Shown piece by piece: positions 48,466-58,900 of a DNA stretch of 64,000 nt; the stretch's first letter is position 1; each line of letters opens with the position of its first letter. The DNA comes from Chrysophaeum taylorii. Taxonomy: Eukaryota > Sar > Pelagophyceae > Pelagomonadales > Pelagomonadaceae. The stretch lies in assembly GCA_029834535.1 (NCBI GenBank), contig JAQMWT010000376.1:1-64000 (forward strand). Direction: 5' to 3'. A program made the position numbers and the translations under genes. Below the pieces are notes generated by a model. It was not told the DNA's origin. It worked only from the letters and a program-made list of their open reading frames with translations, and did not search any database.

Positions 48466-49275
48466 ATGAATCAGAGCGTTGTTCGCAACGTGGAGGTGGC
48501 TGTCGTCGATGAGGAGTTGGAGGCGACGGTGTTTGGATGCTTGTGTGCCTACGACGTGGGGAGTTGGAAGGAAGAGCAGGCGGTGTGCGCGAGACCGCAT
48601 GACGCGGCAACGGTCTACGACGAGGTGTATCGAGCGTGGCCATCGGACTTGGGTAAGCAGTTGTCCAAGAGCGCTCGGGCGACGTTCAAAACTCCGCTTC
48701 TTCCGCTCGTGTATGGGGAGATCGATTTCTCGTCGTTTTCCGCGACACTCTCCAAAGTTCGGACCTTTGGAGGGTTGCCAGTTGGCGGCAGTTTCTACGA
48801 TCTCGGCTCGGGAGTCGGCCGTCCCTGCGTCGCCGCGGCGGTCGGGTTCCCGTTGTCCAAGGCTGTCGGCATCGAATATCTTGTCGAGCTCCACAGGGTC
48901 TCAAAAGAAGCTCAGCGTCGGTACGAAGAGTTTAACGCCTCGGTCGACGACGCAACTTCGATTGATTTCGTGCGCGGTGATTTCACTAATCTCGCCGATT
49001 GCGACTGGACGGATGGGGACGTCGTCTTCGCCAACTCGACGTGTTTCGACACTGCCATGCGTGTAGCCGTCTCTGCCTGCGCGCTTCGATTAAGGAAGGG
49101 TGCGTTCTTCGTGAGCTCGACGCGACTGTTTCTTCCCGAACACGACTTCCAGACGCTCTCCGCGGACCTCGTCTCGATGTCCTGGGGGCAAGCCACCGTA
49201 TTCATCCAGAAGAAGATTACGCCACCGCGTCAAATACCGGTCACCCCCGTGTCCCCGACCTGGCGCCCCGCTTAA
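48466..49275 (+). CDS. DOT1-like (histone H3K79-type) methyltransferase
   Basis: 269 residues, a single DOT1 catalytic domain without the long extensions of yeast or animal Dot1. It has VYGEIDFSSFSATLSKV (about 84-100, the 'YGE----S---V' block), GGSFYDLGSGVGRPCVAAA (about 106-124, motif I 'DLGSGVG---'), GIEYLVELHRVSKEAQ (post-I, 'GIE---' acid for SAM), DFVRGDFTNL and DGDVVFANSTCF (the 'N-F/C' catalytic-site loop). All SAM contacts are present. Short stand-alone DOT1-like proteins are common in protists, and the target need not be H3K79. Met 48466 follows an AT-rich leader with TATTATGATTATTG. Confidence 0.78.
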   Translation: MNQSVVRNVEVAVVDEELEATVFGCLCAYDVGSWKEEQAVCARPHDAATVYDEVYRAWPSDLGKQLSKSARATFKTPLLPLVYGEIDFSSFSATLSKVRTFGGLPVGGSFYDLGSGVGRPCVAAAVGFPLSKAVGIEYLVELHRVSKEAQRRYEEFNASVDDATSIDFVRGDFTNLADCDWTDGDVVFANSTCFDTAMRVAVSACALRLRKGAFFVSSTRLFLPEHDFQTLSADLVSMSWGQATVFIQKKITPPRQIPVTPVSPTWRPA

Positions 49276-50596
49276 CTTTAGCTCGCTAGATCATTCTGCT
49301 TGTTTGTACAGGCGGTTTCGCCATGGAAGTCGAGGGTGCAAATTGCATACAGGCTCTTTTCTCGATCGATCGATCGATCGATCGATCACACGGTTGTAGA
49401 GGAATTGACGCAGGCGACCTTGGGCTCGTCCTCAATAATAAACTACTAGGCTAAATCTCGTAGTTAGCTTCATCATTATTCTCTGATGTTATTTTCACCT
49501 TAATCCTTCCTGGCATCCATCCATCAATATACCCCGCACGGGAGATGCATGCCATGGGACATACTACTTTATCGCTGCTGCTTCTATTCTCCGACGATAC
49601 GAGAACGCCCGAGCGGCTGCGGCGAGCACAAATATCATCATCTCCGTGCAGCACCTGCTGCTTCAAATCGCCAAAATCAGGCAAGGGCACACCAGGCTGG
49701 CGAGGTCTGTTCAGACGCGACGCGAAATGCGAAAAGAAGGTGCGATTTGGAGCGACAGTATCAAGAAGGGCGGTAGATGACCACGCGGCAGCGCTCGGTG
49801 GAGTGGTTGGACTCGTCGCTGAGAGCGCTCGCCGTTGCAACAGTGGCTTCGAGTGTCGGCCGCCACCTAACGAAGGCTCAGAATGAGGCCCCAGCACTTG
49901 ACGATGGCGTGGTCAAGAACATGCCGCCGTCGTCGTCCGTTGTGCTGTGCGTGCTTTTAATTTCTTTCTTTCTTTCTTTTTTTCTTTCATTCTTTTTTCG
50001 GCAACTTGATACAACAGCTGGCGGTGTTGCAGTAATTCTTTGCTTCCATTCTTCCTTCCTTGCTCCCTTTCTTGGGCAACCGTCAAATTCAACCGTAAGT
50101 TTAATGATGACGTCATAAGACCCTATCGGTCGCACCACTCTCAAGCCCGCGCGACAAGAATGAGCCCCGGTTCGTCATCGGACGCGCGCAAGCAAAAACC
50201 CTCATGCGTCGCTTCTTCTCAGCTGAGCTTCCCCATTGATGCCCCGACTACGCCCGAGCCTAGCTTCGTTATGGCTCGAGTGCTTTCGCGGCGAAGTCGA
50301 CGACCTTGTCGTGGCGCTGTCTTGGGTGGCATCGGGACCTGCCACCAGCGCTTGGGGGGCTTCCGGTCGCTTCTCGATTTTTGGGCACGCCGCGCGACTT
50401 GGCATTTCATCTACCGCCACATCATCTTCAATGATACAACACGTCCAGCGACACGGGCTCTGTGGGTGCTCGGGAATCTCCGGAGAGAGAGAGATCTATC
50501 TCCTTCAGGAGGAGGCCCGTCGCGATTCCGACGATGATGTCGCAGGGGTGGTCGTCCGATACCGCTCGCTGGTGTACTCCCTCCCTCCCGTTCTGC
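49276..50596. other. Stretch with coding-like fragments, no gene decided
   Basis: Contains (GATC)n (49362-49388), a TTTC tract (49960-49990) and several plus-strand frames with some protein character (RSLLDFWARRATWHFIYRHI near 50370; MTTRQRSVEWLDSSLRALAV at 49777). They may be upstream exons of the small gene at 50597 or remnants, but splice joins could not be established. Confidence 0.4.
49362..49388 (+). repeat. (ATCG)n microsatellite
   Basis: Nearly seven GATC-containing units. Confidence 0.95.
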
Positions 50597-51130
50597 ATGG
50601 CGGCTTTCGAAGACGGAAATCATCTGGGGGCGTGGGAGGTGAGTTGTTTTCAGACGCGCAGCTAGGCGCACGGGCCACCCCCCCGGCAATGGACCTCAAT
50701 TCGCAGAACATCTTGGGCATTCTCTGGGCCGTTCGGCACTGGGAAATGTTGAAGCCTATGTGTACATACTGGATTTATTAGTTTCGGAGGAGTCTTGCAC
50801 TGGTATTGCGGTTGAGACGCCCACGCACGCCAGTACTGCGTAAGCTGGGACGGCAAGTTGGATATGGCTCGGCAGCCAAGGCCTGAGGAGATGAGACGCT
50901 CGAAGCTTCTGTACCAACTGAAGCGAAAGTCTCCCCTCGAACGGCGACGGAGTTACAGCCTGCCTTTGGAGCGCAGCTTAGAGCCGATCCTAGAAGGCGA
51001 ACAGCTCTTGGACGAGAGACCCAAATGGTGGCTGTTCTGCTGCTATAGCAGTGCCGGGGAGCGCAAGCCCAAGATGCGCGCCTCCAAGAGCGACGCCCAG
51101 CTCTACGTGGTCAAGCCCTCGAGGGTGTGA
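50597..51130 (+). CDS. Small two-exon gene, unknown
   Basis: Exon 1 (50597-50638) encodes MAAFEDGNHLGAWE and ends at GAG/GTGAGT, a consensus donor. Exon 2 (50834-51130) follows CACGCCAG and reads YCVSWDGKLDMARQPRPEEM onward to a stop at 51128. Both exons are in phase 0, giving 112 residues; the 195-bp intron has an in-frame stop and weaker coding character. The product is basic and helical (KLLYQLKRKSPLERRRSYSL), then WWLFCCYSS, a Trp/Cys-rich hydrophobic spot that could be palmitoylated or membrane-attached. Earlier exons may exist upstream. No family recognised. Confidence 0.45.
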
Positions 51131-51219
51131 ACAGAGACACCCCCTCCTCGTGGAGAGGGGAGATCACATAACCGACCCCCCCGTGCGCATTTCTCTCCCG
51201 CGAGGACCGACGCATTTTC

Positions 51220-51675
51220 TTGTTTGTTGTTATCATCACCTCCCTTGCGGTCCTGAACGCCTCTGGACCCAAGCGACTTGGCGACGCCGTCTTCTATATA
51301 TATTCACGTTGGGTGGGGAAAAAAAAAAAAGCTTTTGAGAGAGAACAGGCATGCGATCTCCTGTCCTGGATGCTACCTTTGCATTCTCGAAGATGTTGGA
51401 TGGAGGGCGGGAGTGCTCAAGGTGTAGCGTACGCCCCGAATAGTTCCAGCACTATTCGCGGGACCAGCGACGGCGCGGTTCCACGGATACCGTGGGATTT
51501 CAACCGCCGAACCCTCAAAAGACAGTTGGCTGATCAATACAGGCGGGTTCTTCAGACCAAAAAAATCCGTTTCTCTGCCGATCCTGCATTCTCGTCCACG
51601 TCTCTGCCGTCAATATTGACTTCTCTGCTGACAGACAACATAGGTCCTAACCCGGGCGGCGTCTTATCTTATTAA
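51220..51675 (+). CDS. Possible 151-residue protein, unknown
   Basis: An open frame with mixed codon quality: a hydrophobic start (MFVVIITSLAVLNASG) that might be a signal peptide, then a basic part crossing a poly-A run, and a final part RRTLKRQLADQYRRVLQTKK with some helical character. No domain. It may be chance. Confidence 0.25.
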   Translation: MFVVIITSLAVLNASGPKRLGDAVFYIYSRWVGKKKKAFEREQACDLLSWMLPLHSRRCWMEGGSAQGVAYAPNSSSTIRGTSDGAVPRIPWDFNRRTLKRQLADQYRRVLQTKKIRFSADPAFSSTSLPSILTSLLTDNIGPNPGGVLSY

Positions 51676-53354
51676 AGTGTCCTCGTCTCCTCCCCATAGT
51701 CATCATCACATTCCTACTAGAAACCCCTTGTAAAAACCAGACTAATAAGTCTTATCAATTCGACGTTCTTCTTCTTCTTTTTCTTCTTCTTCTTATTATT
51801 ATTTTTTTCTACTATTATCTACCCCTCTCGAAGGGAGGGTGTTTGCCAAAGCGAGAGAAGAGAGCTCTTCAGGTGATTGATGATTAATGCGTGCGCGAAA
51901 CCGTCGTCGCCAGCTCAGTACATCAGTACATTGTATACTAAACGGATCGCAAAAAAACGGGAAGTTCAATGTGCGTCACGGTTGTGTGGCGTGTGCGTGC
52001 GTCCTATCGGTCTTCCGTATTTTCTTTTTGCGTGCTAGAAAGAGAAATTCCCTACAGGGACGCAAGAGTGCTTCCAAACCAGGAAAGAAAGAAGATAAAG
52101 AAAATTAAGATAAGCCGTAATAAGTAACTTGCTAAGACGAGGCTGCGATCTTGCTATGTAAGCGGGAACGAGAGGGCAATCGTCGTAGTCACCAGCAGCG
52201 ATCCTCGCCCCCCCCCCTTTCTAACTTGCATTATTTTTTTTTTCCTAACCAAAGCAGCCCTGCCGCGCGATGGCCCTAAATATTATCATTACAATTGTAT
52301 GGTTTAAGAGTAAACTCAAAGGTTATTAAAGGTGGAGCGGGCGTGGAAGGGGGGCAGCTCAGAGTGGTCAATCAGAGATTCGAGAGCAAAGGAAGGCGGG
52401 ACGAGTGAGCGAGAGCTACGTATGGTTAGCAACTCCCAGGCTCAGAGAGCCAGAAGAGTGGATGATCGCACAAAGGAAAAGAAAGACAAAAGAAGAGAAG
52501 GCCAAAGACGACGACCGCAAAGGAAGGCGATGGAGCAAAATCGAAAATAGCAGAGCTGACGGGAGAAACCCGGAAGAGGCGGGAAAGAAGTGAGAGGCGT
52601 GGTGAGAGCGACAAATCGTAGGATGAGGTGCAAGAGTAGACGGAGGAGACAGCTAAAGGAGCGCACGGTGGAATGAGGCGCAAGAGGGGCGTAAAACAGG
52701 GGGGGACAGCAAAATGAGCATAGAGCATATAGATCGGGAAGGGGCCAGAACGAGTGTTTGGGGTAGAGAGATGGGATTGGTTCTCAGAGGAAGGGCGACC
52801 GCCGTCGCCGCCAATACCACCCATGTTATGGGGCAATCCGAGTCCGCCGCTTGTACTCAGGCGGGAGAGGGATCCCGCTCAGCGCAGGTTGAACGCATGT
52901 GGTGGAAAGAGAACCCATCTAGACAAACGGAGCAAATTAAGATGTGGCAATACGTGGAGACCGGTCGTACGAGCGAGCGAAATCCAGCGCAACTAGAGGC
53001 CAAAACGCAAACCTACGTACCTACGGGGGAGACGCGTCAAGAGAAGCCCAAACCGGCGGCACGACGACGGGGCCAACATCACACGAAACGCGGTGCGACT
53101 GGACTCAACAGCTGCGAAGTCCGGCCTGGTGTCGGAACGTTCGGCGATTGCATGCACGTTTTGCGGACACCGCAACCTAGGAACGAGACCGTCGACACTA
53201 CCACAGACGCCCGCGGGTAAGCAGGCAGTACGCCAGCATTCCACACTGGACATGTTTTGACGGCTCGAAGGCAGGTGGCCAAAATAGTTATGCCCTAAAG
53301 AGTGGTACCAACCGACAACGTCATCACGTTTCTGGGGGGGAGGAGCAGGGCCTC
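51676..53354. other. 1.7-kb stretch without a recognised gene
   Basis: AG-rich from about 52330 to 52700 and otherwise mixed. TTC repeats lie near 51770-51795 and a poly-T near 52235. The longest open frame (52714-53220 plus, 168 residues) is Arg/Thr/Gly-rich and shows no domain or host-like codon bias. Confidence 0.5.
52300..52335 (-). repeat. Short copy of the Helitron-associated repeat
   Basis: GGTTTAAGAGTAAACTCAAA with following AGGTTA matches the core of the repeats at 4300, 18460 and 48090. Confidence 0.5.
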
Positions 53355-54083
53355 GTGATCGAGAAAGGTCCTGTGGGTGTCTCCTCAGTTCCCCCTAAAG
53401 CGACAGTCGAGATGTCGACGTTGTCAACGGCGTCTTTGCTGGCAGCAGCCGCATGGCGCTCCGCTCGCCCTTCTTCCTTACCGAAGAAAGTTTGCTCGAG
53501 CCAGCCTCCTTCAGCAGCGCCCGCCAGGATTTATAATCCACAACTCGTCGCGACCGTACGAGGCCTTCGACACCGAGATCGCCCCCAGTTCCTCGAGATA
53601 GATCCGGGCTCGGTCGGCGAAGCTCTCCGTCGACGGCCACTCCACGATCCACGCGAGGTGAACGACTACGCCAAGGCCCTGGGTGAGGCAATGCAAACCT
53701 GTCGTCGACGAGCGTGCCCTGTTCGGGAGGGAGGGCCCTTTTCTCGACGACGACGACGGTCAAGACGCGACCCACTTAAGCAGTATCCGAGCTGTCGAAG
53801 TCACGTCCTTAAGGCGAGCGCGAACATCGAGAGGTACGCCGTCGCGTGGGCGACCTCAACGTCCTAAGCCTCGGGTAAGGACCACCCAACGATCGGCCAG
53901 GCCTGTTCCTTCAAGAAGAAGAAGAAGAAGAAGAAGAAGGCGGCTAACTCGGAAAAAAAAATCCTCATCGCGTCCCAACACACTGTAGCGGTAAGTTGAA
54001 AAAAGAGTTGTGTCAAAAACACCACAACTTGAACAACGACGGCGCGGCTGACGTCCTCGTCCAAGGCGGCGGCGGCGGCCTTC
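53355..54083. other. Coding-like fragments upstream of the apyrase gene
   Basis: On the minus strand, 53511-53696 reads as a good protein segment (ESFADRARIYLEELGAISVS, DELWIINPGG), with a neighbouring fragment in another frame at 53395-53500 (SWRALLKEAGSSKLSSVRKK). The plus strand has weaker frames. This is probably a decayed or spliced minus-strand gene; no family recognised. An AAG repeat lies at 53913-53940. Confidence 0.4.
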
Positions 54084-55391
54084 TTGGCGTCGTCGTCGTC
54101 TTCCTCCTCTTCGAACCGCCTCCGCGCGCTCGAGGAGGGACGTCAGAGCAGCAGCAGCAGCAGCGTCGAGGAGAAGAAGGCGGTGCGGGGTCGGAAAAAT
54201 GGGCGTTGGAGTGTTGTTGTCCTTGTTGTCTTTTTTTTGATCGCCGGCGGCGCTTTTGCGGTGGTGTGGTTGCGCGAGGAGAAAGAAAAGTACCTCGCGA
54301 TCGTGGACGCGGGGTCCTCGGGGTGCCGAGCCCACGTTTTTTCGTACGAAGTAGACGCCGGCGGACGCGTCGTCGTAGATCCGACGCACGCGTCGCTCAA
54401 AGCGACTCCGGGACTATCGTTCTTCGAGCACAACCCCGAGGCTGCTGGCGCGTCGCTGAAGCCTCTCCTCGAGTTCGTCGGCTCGGAGGCTCCCCCGGGA
54501 ACCCCAATTTATCTCAAGGCGACGGCGGGGCTCCGGGCGCTGAACGCGGAGGCGTCGCGCGCGATTCTTGCGTCGGTTCGGTCGACTCTAAGAGAGTACC
54601 ATCCAGGATACGCGGAAGCGGAGATTATCTCTGGAATCCAGGAAGCCGGGTTTGGATGGATGGCGGCGAACTACTTGAACGGCGCGTTTTACTCGAAATC
54701 GTGGACGGGCGTCGTCGAGATGGGGGGCGCGAGCGCGCAGGTCTCGCAATTGGTTCCGGAAGAAGAAAGTGTGGACAAGTACTCGTTTGGCTTGGAGTTT
54801 GGGGAGGAAAGGTATCGAATCTACGCGACGAGTTACCTCGGGTACGGCATGGAGCGGGCGCGCGAACGGCTCTCGAAGCTTATGTCCCCGCGGGAAACGG
54901 GTGACCCTTGCGTCGCCACAGGCGCCCCCGGGGGAGGGGAAACCGTCTACGACGTCCTCCCGGGTGCCGGGAGTTACGACGAATGTAAAGCTTGGGTCTC
55001 CAGACTCTTCAACAACACCGAAAGATGCGACTATTCGGACTGTTCGAACCTTATCCCTTCTGGCACCTTCCAACCCCACAACCTGGCGGCGACGGCGCTC
55101 TTGGGGTTCGAAAATATCTACTATACCGCGGCCTCGTTGAACCTGCCGCTGCCCGATATCCGCGTCCGCGACTTCGAAACTGGAGCGCGCAACGTCTGCG
55201 ACAACACCTTCCTCGTGGCCGACGGCCCTAAACTCTGCTTCGCCGCGACCTACATCCACCTCTTTCTCCACGAGGGCCTCAAGCTCCCCGAGGACAAGGT
55301 GCTCAAAGTACAACAACAAGTCGAGGGCCACGACCTCGACTGGGCCTTAGGCGCCGCGATTTACGAAGCCGCAAAGTCCATCACGAAGTAG
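54084..55391 (+). CDS. GDA1/CD39-family nucleoside di-/triphosphatase (apyrase)
   Basis: 435 residues, a type II membrane protein: Ser-rich cytosolic start, one helix at about 42-63 (WSVVVLVVFFLIAGGAFAVV), then a luminal or outer domain. All five apyrase conserved regions are present: ACR1 IVDAGSSGCRAHVF (about 73), ACR2 YLKATAGLRAL (about 142), ACR3 IISGIQEAGFGWMAANYL with the catalytic Glu (about 180), ACR4 GVVEMGGASAQV (about 211) and ACR5 GHDLDWALGAAIYEA (about 415). Such enzymes hydrolyse NDP/NTP to NMP, for example UDP or GDP after glycosylation in the ER/Golgi, or ATP outside the cell. It has a full-length domain with conserved Cys. It overlaps the convergent next gene by 11 bp. Confidence 0.9.
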   Translation: MASSSSSSSSNRLRALEEGRQSSSSSSVEEKKAVRGRKNGRWSVVVLVVFFLIAGGAFAVVWLREEKEKYLAIVDAGSSGCRAHVFSYEVDAGGRVVVDPTHASLKATPGLSFFEHNPEAAGASLKPLLEFVGSEAPPGTPIYLKATAGLRALNAEASRAILASVRSTLREYHPGYAEAEIISGIQEAGFGWMAANYLNGAFYSKSWTGVVEMGGASAQVSQLVPEEESVDKYSFGLEFGEERYRIYATSYLGYGMERARERLSKLMSPRETGDPCVATGAPGGGETVYDVLPGAGSYDECKAWVSRLFNNTERCDYSDCSNLIPSGTFQPHNLAATALLGFENIYYTAASLNLPLPDIRVRDFETGARNVCDNTFLVADGPKLCFAATYIHLFLHEGLKLPEDKVLKVQQQVEGHDLDWALGAAIYEAAKSITK

Positions 55392-55405
55392 ATTCGACCT
55401 TACTC

Positions 55406-55446
<41 letters not shown>

Positions 55447-55860
55447 GTGGATGGCAGCGCTTTTGAGGTGGTCCCACAGAGCCTCGCGCTCGGCGCCTTC
55501 GAGGGCGCCCTCGAGCTTGCCCGATATCTCGCGATCCTCGCTCATGTACCAGAGCTGACAGACGTGGGTCTCGCCCTCGGGCAGCGGGAGGACGTTTCTG
55601 TCGGAGACGTAGACGGGGGGTCCTTGAGCGAGCAATCGCTTCATTTCGGCAGCGCAGTCGGTGCCCTGGATTCGATCCAAGAACTGCTTGTACTGGGTGA
55701 TTCTGAGGTGCTCGATGGCCGCGCTCGAGGCGAGGGCCGCGTGCCACCGCATCGACGGCGCGGTCTGGTACTCGCAGTAATTCGACTCGGAGATGTCCTC
55801 GAGCGTGATGAGGCACTCGAGCCCCTCGGGAACAGTTTCCGCGTGGACTACCACCACCAT
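55381..55860 (-). CDS. 159-residue protein with poly-Ser tail, unknown
   Basis: The coherent part (residues 1-125) has strands and helices, with conserved-looking Cys and Trp (MRWHAALASSAAIEHLRITQ and THVCQLWYMSEDREISGKLE). The C-terminus is about 13 Ser from a (CTA)n/(AGT)n microsatellite, then RSKVESTS. The stop lies inside the apyrase gene, so the two coding sequences overlap tail to tail by 11 bp. Met 55860 begins MVVVVHAET, and an in-frame Met lies ten residues upstream. No signal or membrane segment. No family was recognised, although the globular part looks conserved. Confidence 0.6.
55401..55446 (+). repeat. (CTA)n microsatellite coding for poly-Ser
   Basis: About 14 units at the 3' junction of two convergent genes; in frame as AGT Ser codons on the minus strand. 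Confidence 0.95.
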
Positions 55861-55927
55861 TTCCTTCCTTCGAATTCCTAGAAACAACAAATAACGGTCG
55901 GTGGCCCAATAACAATAATCTTTGTGA

Positions 55928-58900
55928 GGAAGAAGCTATGACATTTACCCCTGCACCACGTCACGTTCTCACAGTTCTCACATGGTAGTACCAGGTGCTC
56001 CTTCACGATCGAGCCTGTGCTTGACTTCGTGGCGACTCCTCCTCGGCTTCAGTTCATTGCTACGTGTTCGGTTCGTTTCGTCTACCATGTCCTCGATCGA
56101 AATTAACGATAGCAAGCTTTCGCAAAAAAAACCTTGATGCCTTCAGCGGTGAGCGACATTTTTTTTTTTTTTTTCACCCATGGCCTCGTCGTCTCGCAAA
56201 CATGATCATCTCTACCGGCGATCACATTATCTCGACCAACGATCCTTGGACTAGCATCTCAGCATCTCGCTGCTGCTCTCGAGGCGAATTTCGCGTCAAG
56301 CAACGACGTTGATATCCGTATGAAAACCGCGACACGAACTTCGCGCGACTTTCTTTACAAGCGCATTACCGATGTCTACATGGGCCGTCGGGATCGCGTA
56401 GCGAACGTCCTCAACAAGTTCATCATCATCGGAGTATACAAGTTGCTCGGCATTGTACCCCTGATCCGACGTACCCTCGAGCGTGTCCTCGCATTTGACT
56501 CTACGTGCATCGTGCTTCACGACTTACTAGCTTTGTTTTATCGTCTCGCGTTTCGTGTACCGACGACTGTGGTTGTACCCTTGAGAAGTTCAACAATAAT
56601 CAATTTAGATGGCATGCACAACCACTTCCGCCGCGCTATCCGCCGCGTCGTCAGCCACGACTTCAGACTCTTCCAACTGACCTACCCTAGACGCTCCCCT
56701 TTCCCAACAACCTGGCTCTACTCGATTCCGACGCACTACCCAATGTCCTTTTGGCGGCTGCTGCAAGGATCATCACGTTAAGGGGGACTGCCGCAAGTTT
56801 CAAAGTTCCCAGCTACTATTCCACGACAACGCGCTACCCACCATCGCCGTTCTTCTCAACAGCGCAACACTCCCAATGACTCCAACAACACCCAACAACA
56901 CCAACCCACCACCAAAACCAGTAACACTACCTTTTCTGCTCCTATGCCTACTCCAACCTTTGCTGATTCTAGTTCCACTAACCGCCGCTTTTCTTAATAC
57001 GACCATCGATTACACCCCCTTCACCGCCTTACACGGCCGCACCCAACGTCCCCCATCCACCTCCCGATCCTCGTTCTGTATTTACACCTCGTCGTTGCTC
57101 CCCTCCTCGCCGTTGCTCCCCTCCTCGTTCAGTATTTCGCCTATTCCTTGCTCCACTCCCCGTTGTGCATTTTCAGCTGTTCGTTGATCCACTCCCCGTT
57201 CTACATTTTCTGCTATTCGTTGATCCACTCCTCGTTGTGCTTGTCGGTTTTGGTACAACCAGCGAATCACGTTCCATCGCGCATTTCACCTGCCACAACT
57301 AAGCTGTGCCTGTCAATTTTTCGCGTGCGCAGCTTTCGTGCTTCCTATGTGGTTGGATCGCTCATCTTCGGGATCCTGGACAGACGCTTCTTTGGTGTGT
57401 GATTTGTGGTTCTCCTTCGCGCACTCTCGCCTTTTCGCCGCTTTTCTGACCTTTAAAATCCGGTTTTGCTATCGCAGTGAATTCCGTGCTCAGCACCCGC
57501 GACGCTATCTGCAATGTTCTTACGTGTCACTGCGACGCTATCCGCAACGTTCTTACGTGCCACAACTGTTTTGCCACTATCGCCAACTTCTACCGCAGTC
57601 TATTCGAGTATGATGAGCGAAGCTCGCCGCTTGCTCCTCCAACGTTGGCCCATATATGGCAACTTCGTTCTTGCGAATGCGAAAACGGGCCACTTCCTTA
57701 TCTGCCGCAGCAGGCTGGCATACAGCAGCCTGGTCTACCCGTGTTCGTTCCTTCCAACGCTGGCGCGTCCGAAGTCTTCCATCTTCGCGTACAGGACGCG
57801 GTCGTGCCCATGGCAACTTGCTCGCGCCACAACAACCAAACACCCAACGTTCGCATCAACCCTCTTTACGCCTGTTTTTACTTCAGTCGCCTCCGACCAT
57901 CGTCATAACCTCGTCGTCATAACCTCGTCACCATACAACATATCTGCCCAAAGGCAACGTTCTCATCAGACGTCTGGTACTCTGCCATCATATGTACCAG
58001 CCTGTGTTTCCGCTGTCTTTGCCCCGCTGCGATTCTCAATGGCCACAATCGCCTAACGCAAGTCACCCCAGGCACTTTTGAAACTATTGTTCTTCAGACC
58101 TCGATTTTGCTGACAGTTTCGCTTATCAGATTTCCTGCAATGTCAACCACCGAAGGAACTTCAACGTTGTTCTGACTCGAATCACGCTTCCCAGCTCTCG
58201 TCTACTGTTGCCCCCTTGTCACCTGTTCCTGCTGTTGCCCGATTGTCACCTGTTCTTCCGCTGTTGCCCCCTTGTCCCCTGTGTTTGATGAGAATGCGCC
58301 GGTTTCACTGGGACTGATCACCCCATCACGTGAACCGACCATTCTACGAGCTCATGAACTCCGCCGAACCAAAGATAGAAAACAACAAAACGTGCACAAC
58401 AAAGTCGAGCCAACCAGAGCCGACAGAACAACAAGCATGCAAAACAAAAAGCATGCAAAACAAAGTCGAGCCAAACGGAGCCGACCACGCAAAGTCGACA
58501 AAAAGCGCACATTATTCAGAAACAAATGGAGAGCCAACTCAAACCCACAATACTGGCGTTTTACCACGCACTGTCGATTCTGTGTCATCTTGTCATTCCC
58601 TTCAATTCTGTGTCATCTTGTCCTTCCCTGTGCGTTAATTATTCTAGCTTTCGTTTGTTAGTTCATTATGTCTTCCTTCCCCTCTGTCTCGCCCAGCCCA
58701 TCCAAATCCTGCACGTCGGTTACAAGCCCTTGCCAAAGAATATCATTCCCTCGGTCAGCTCGGTTGCTCGGATGTTGTTCGCGTTCCTTCTACTTTTTCT
58801 GGCACCATCTGCCCTTTGAAGTGGGTCCACCGCACGAAGTATGAATCTGGCCGCTTCAAATCGCACACTGCTCATCTCGTTGTCCGCGGTTACATCCAGG

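Noticed and set aside
51610-51675. 2A-like ribosome-skipping peptide (DNIGPNPGG)
   Set aside because: The consensus D-x-E-x-N-P-G-P needs Glu at the third position and Pro after NPG; here they are Ile-Gly and Gly, and no downstream protein follows.
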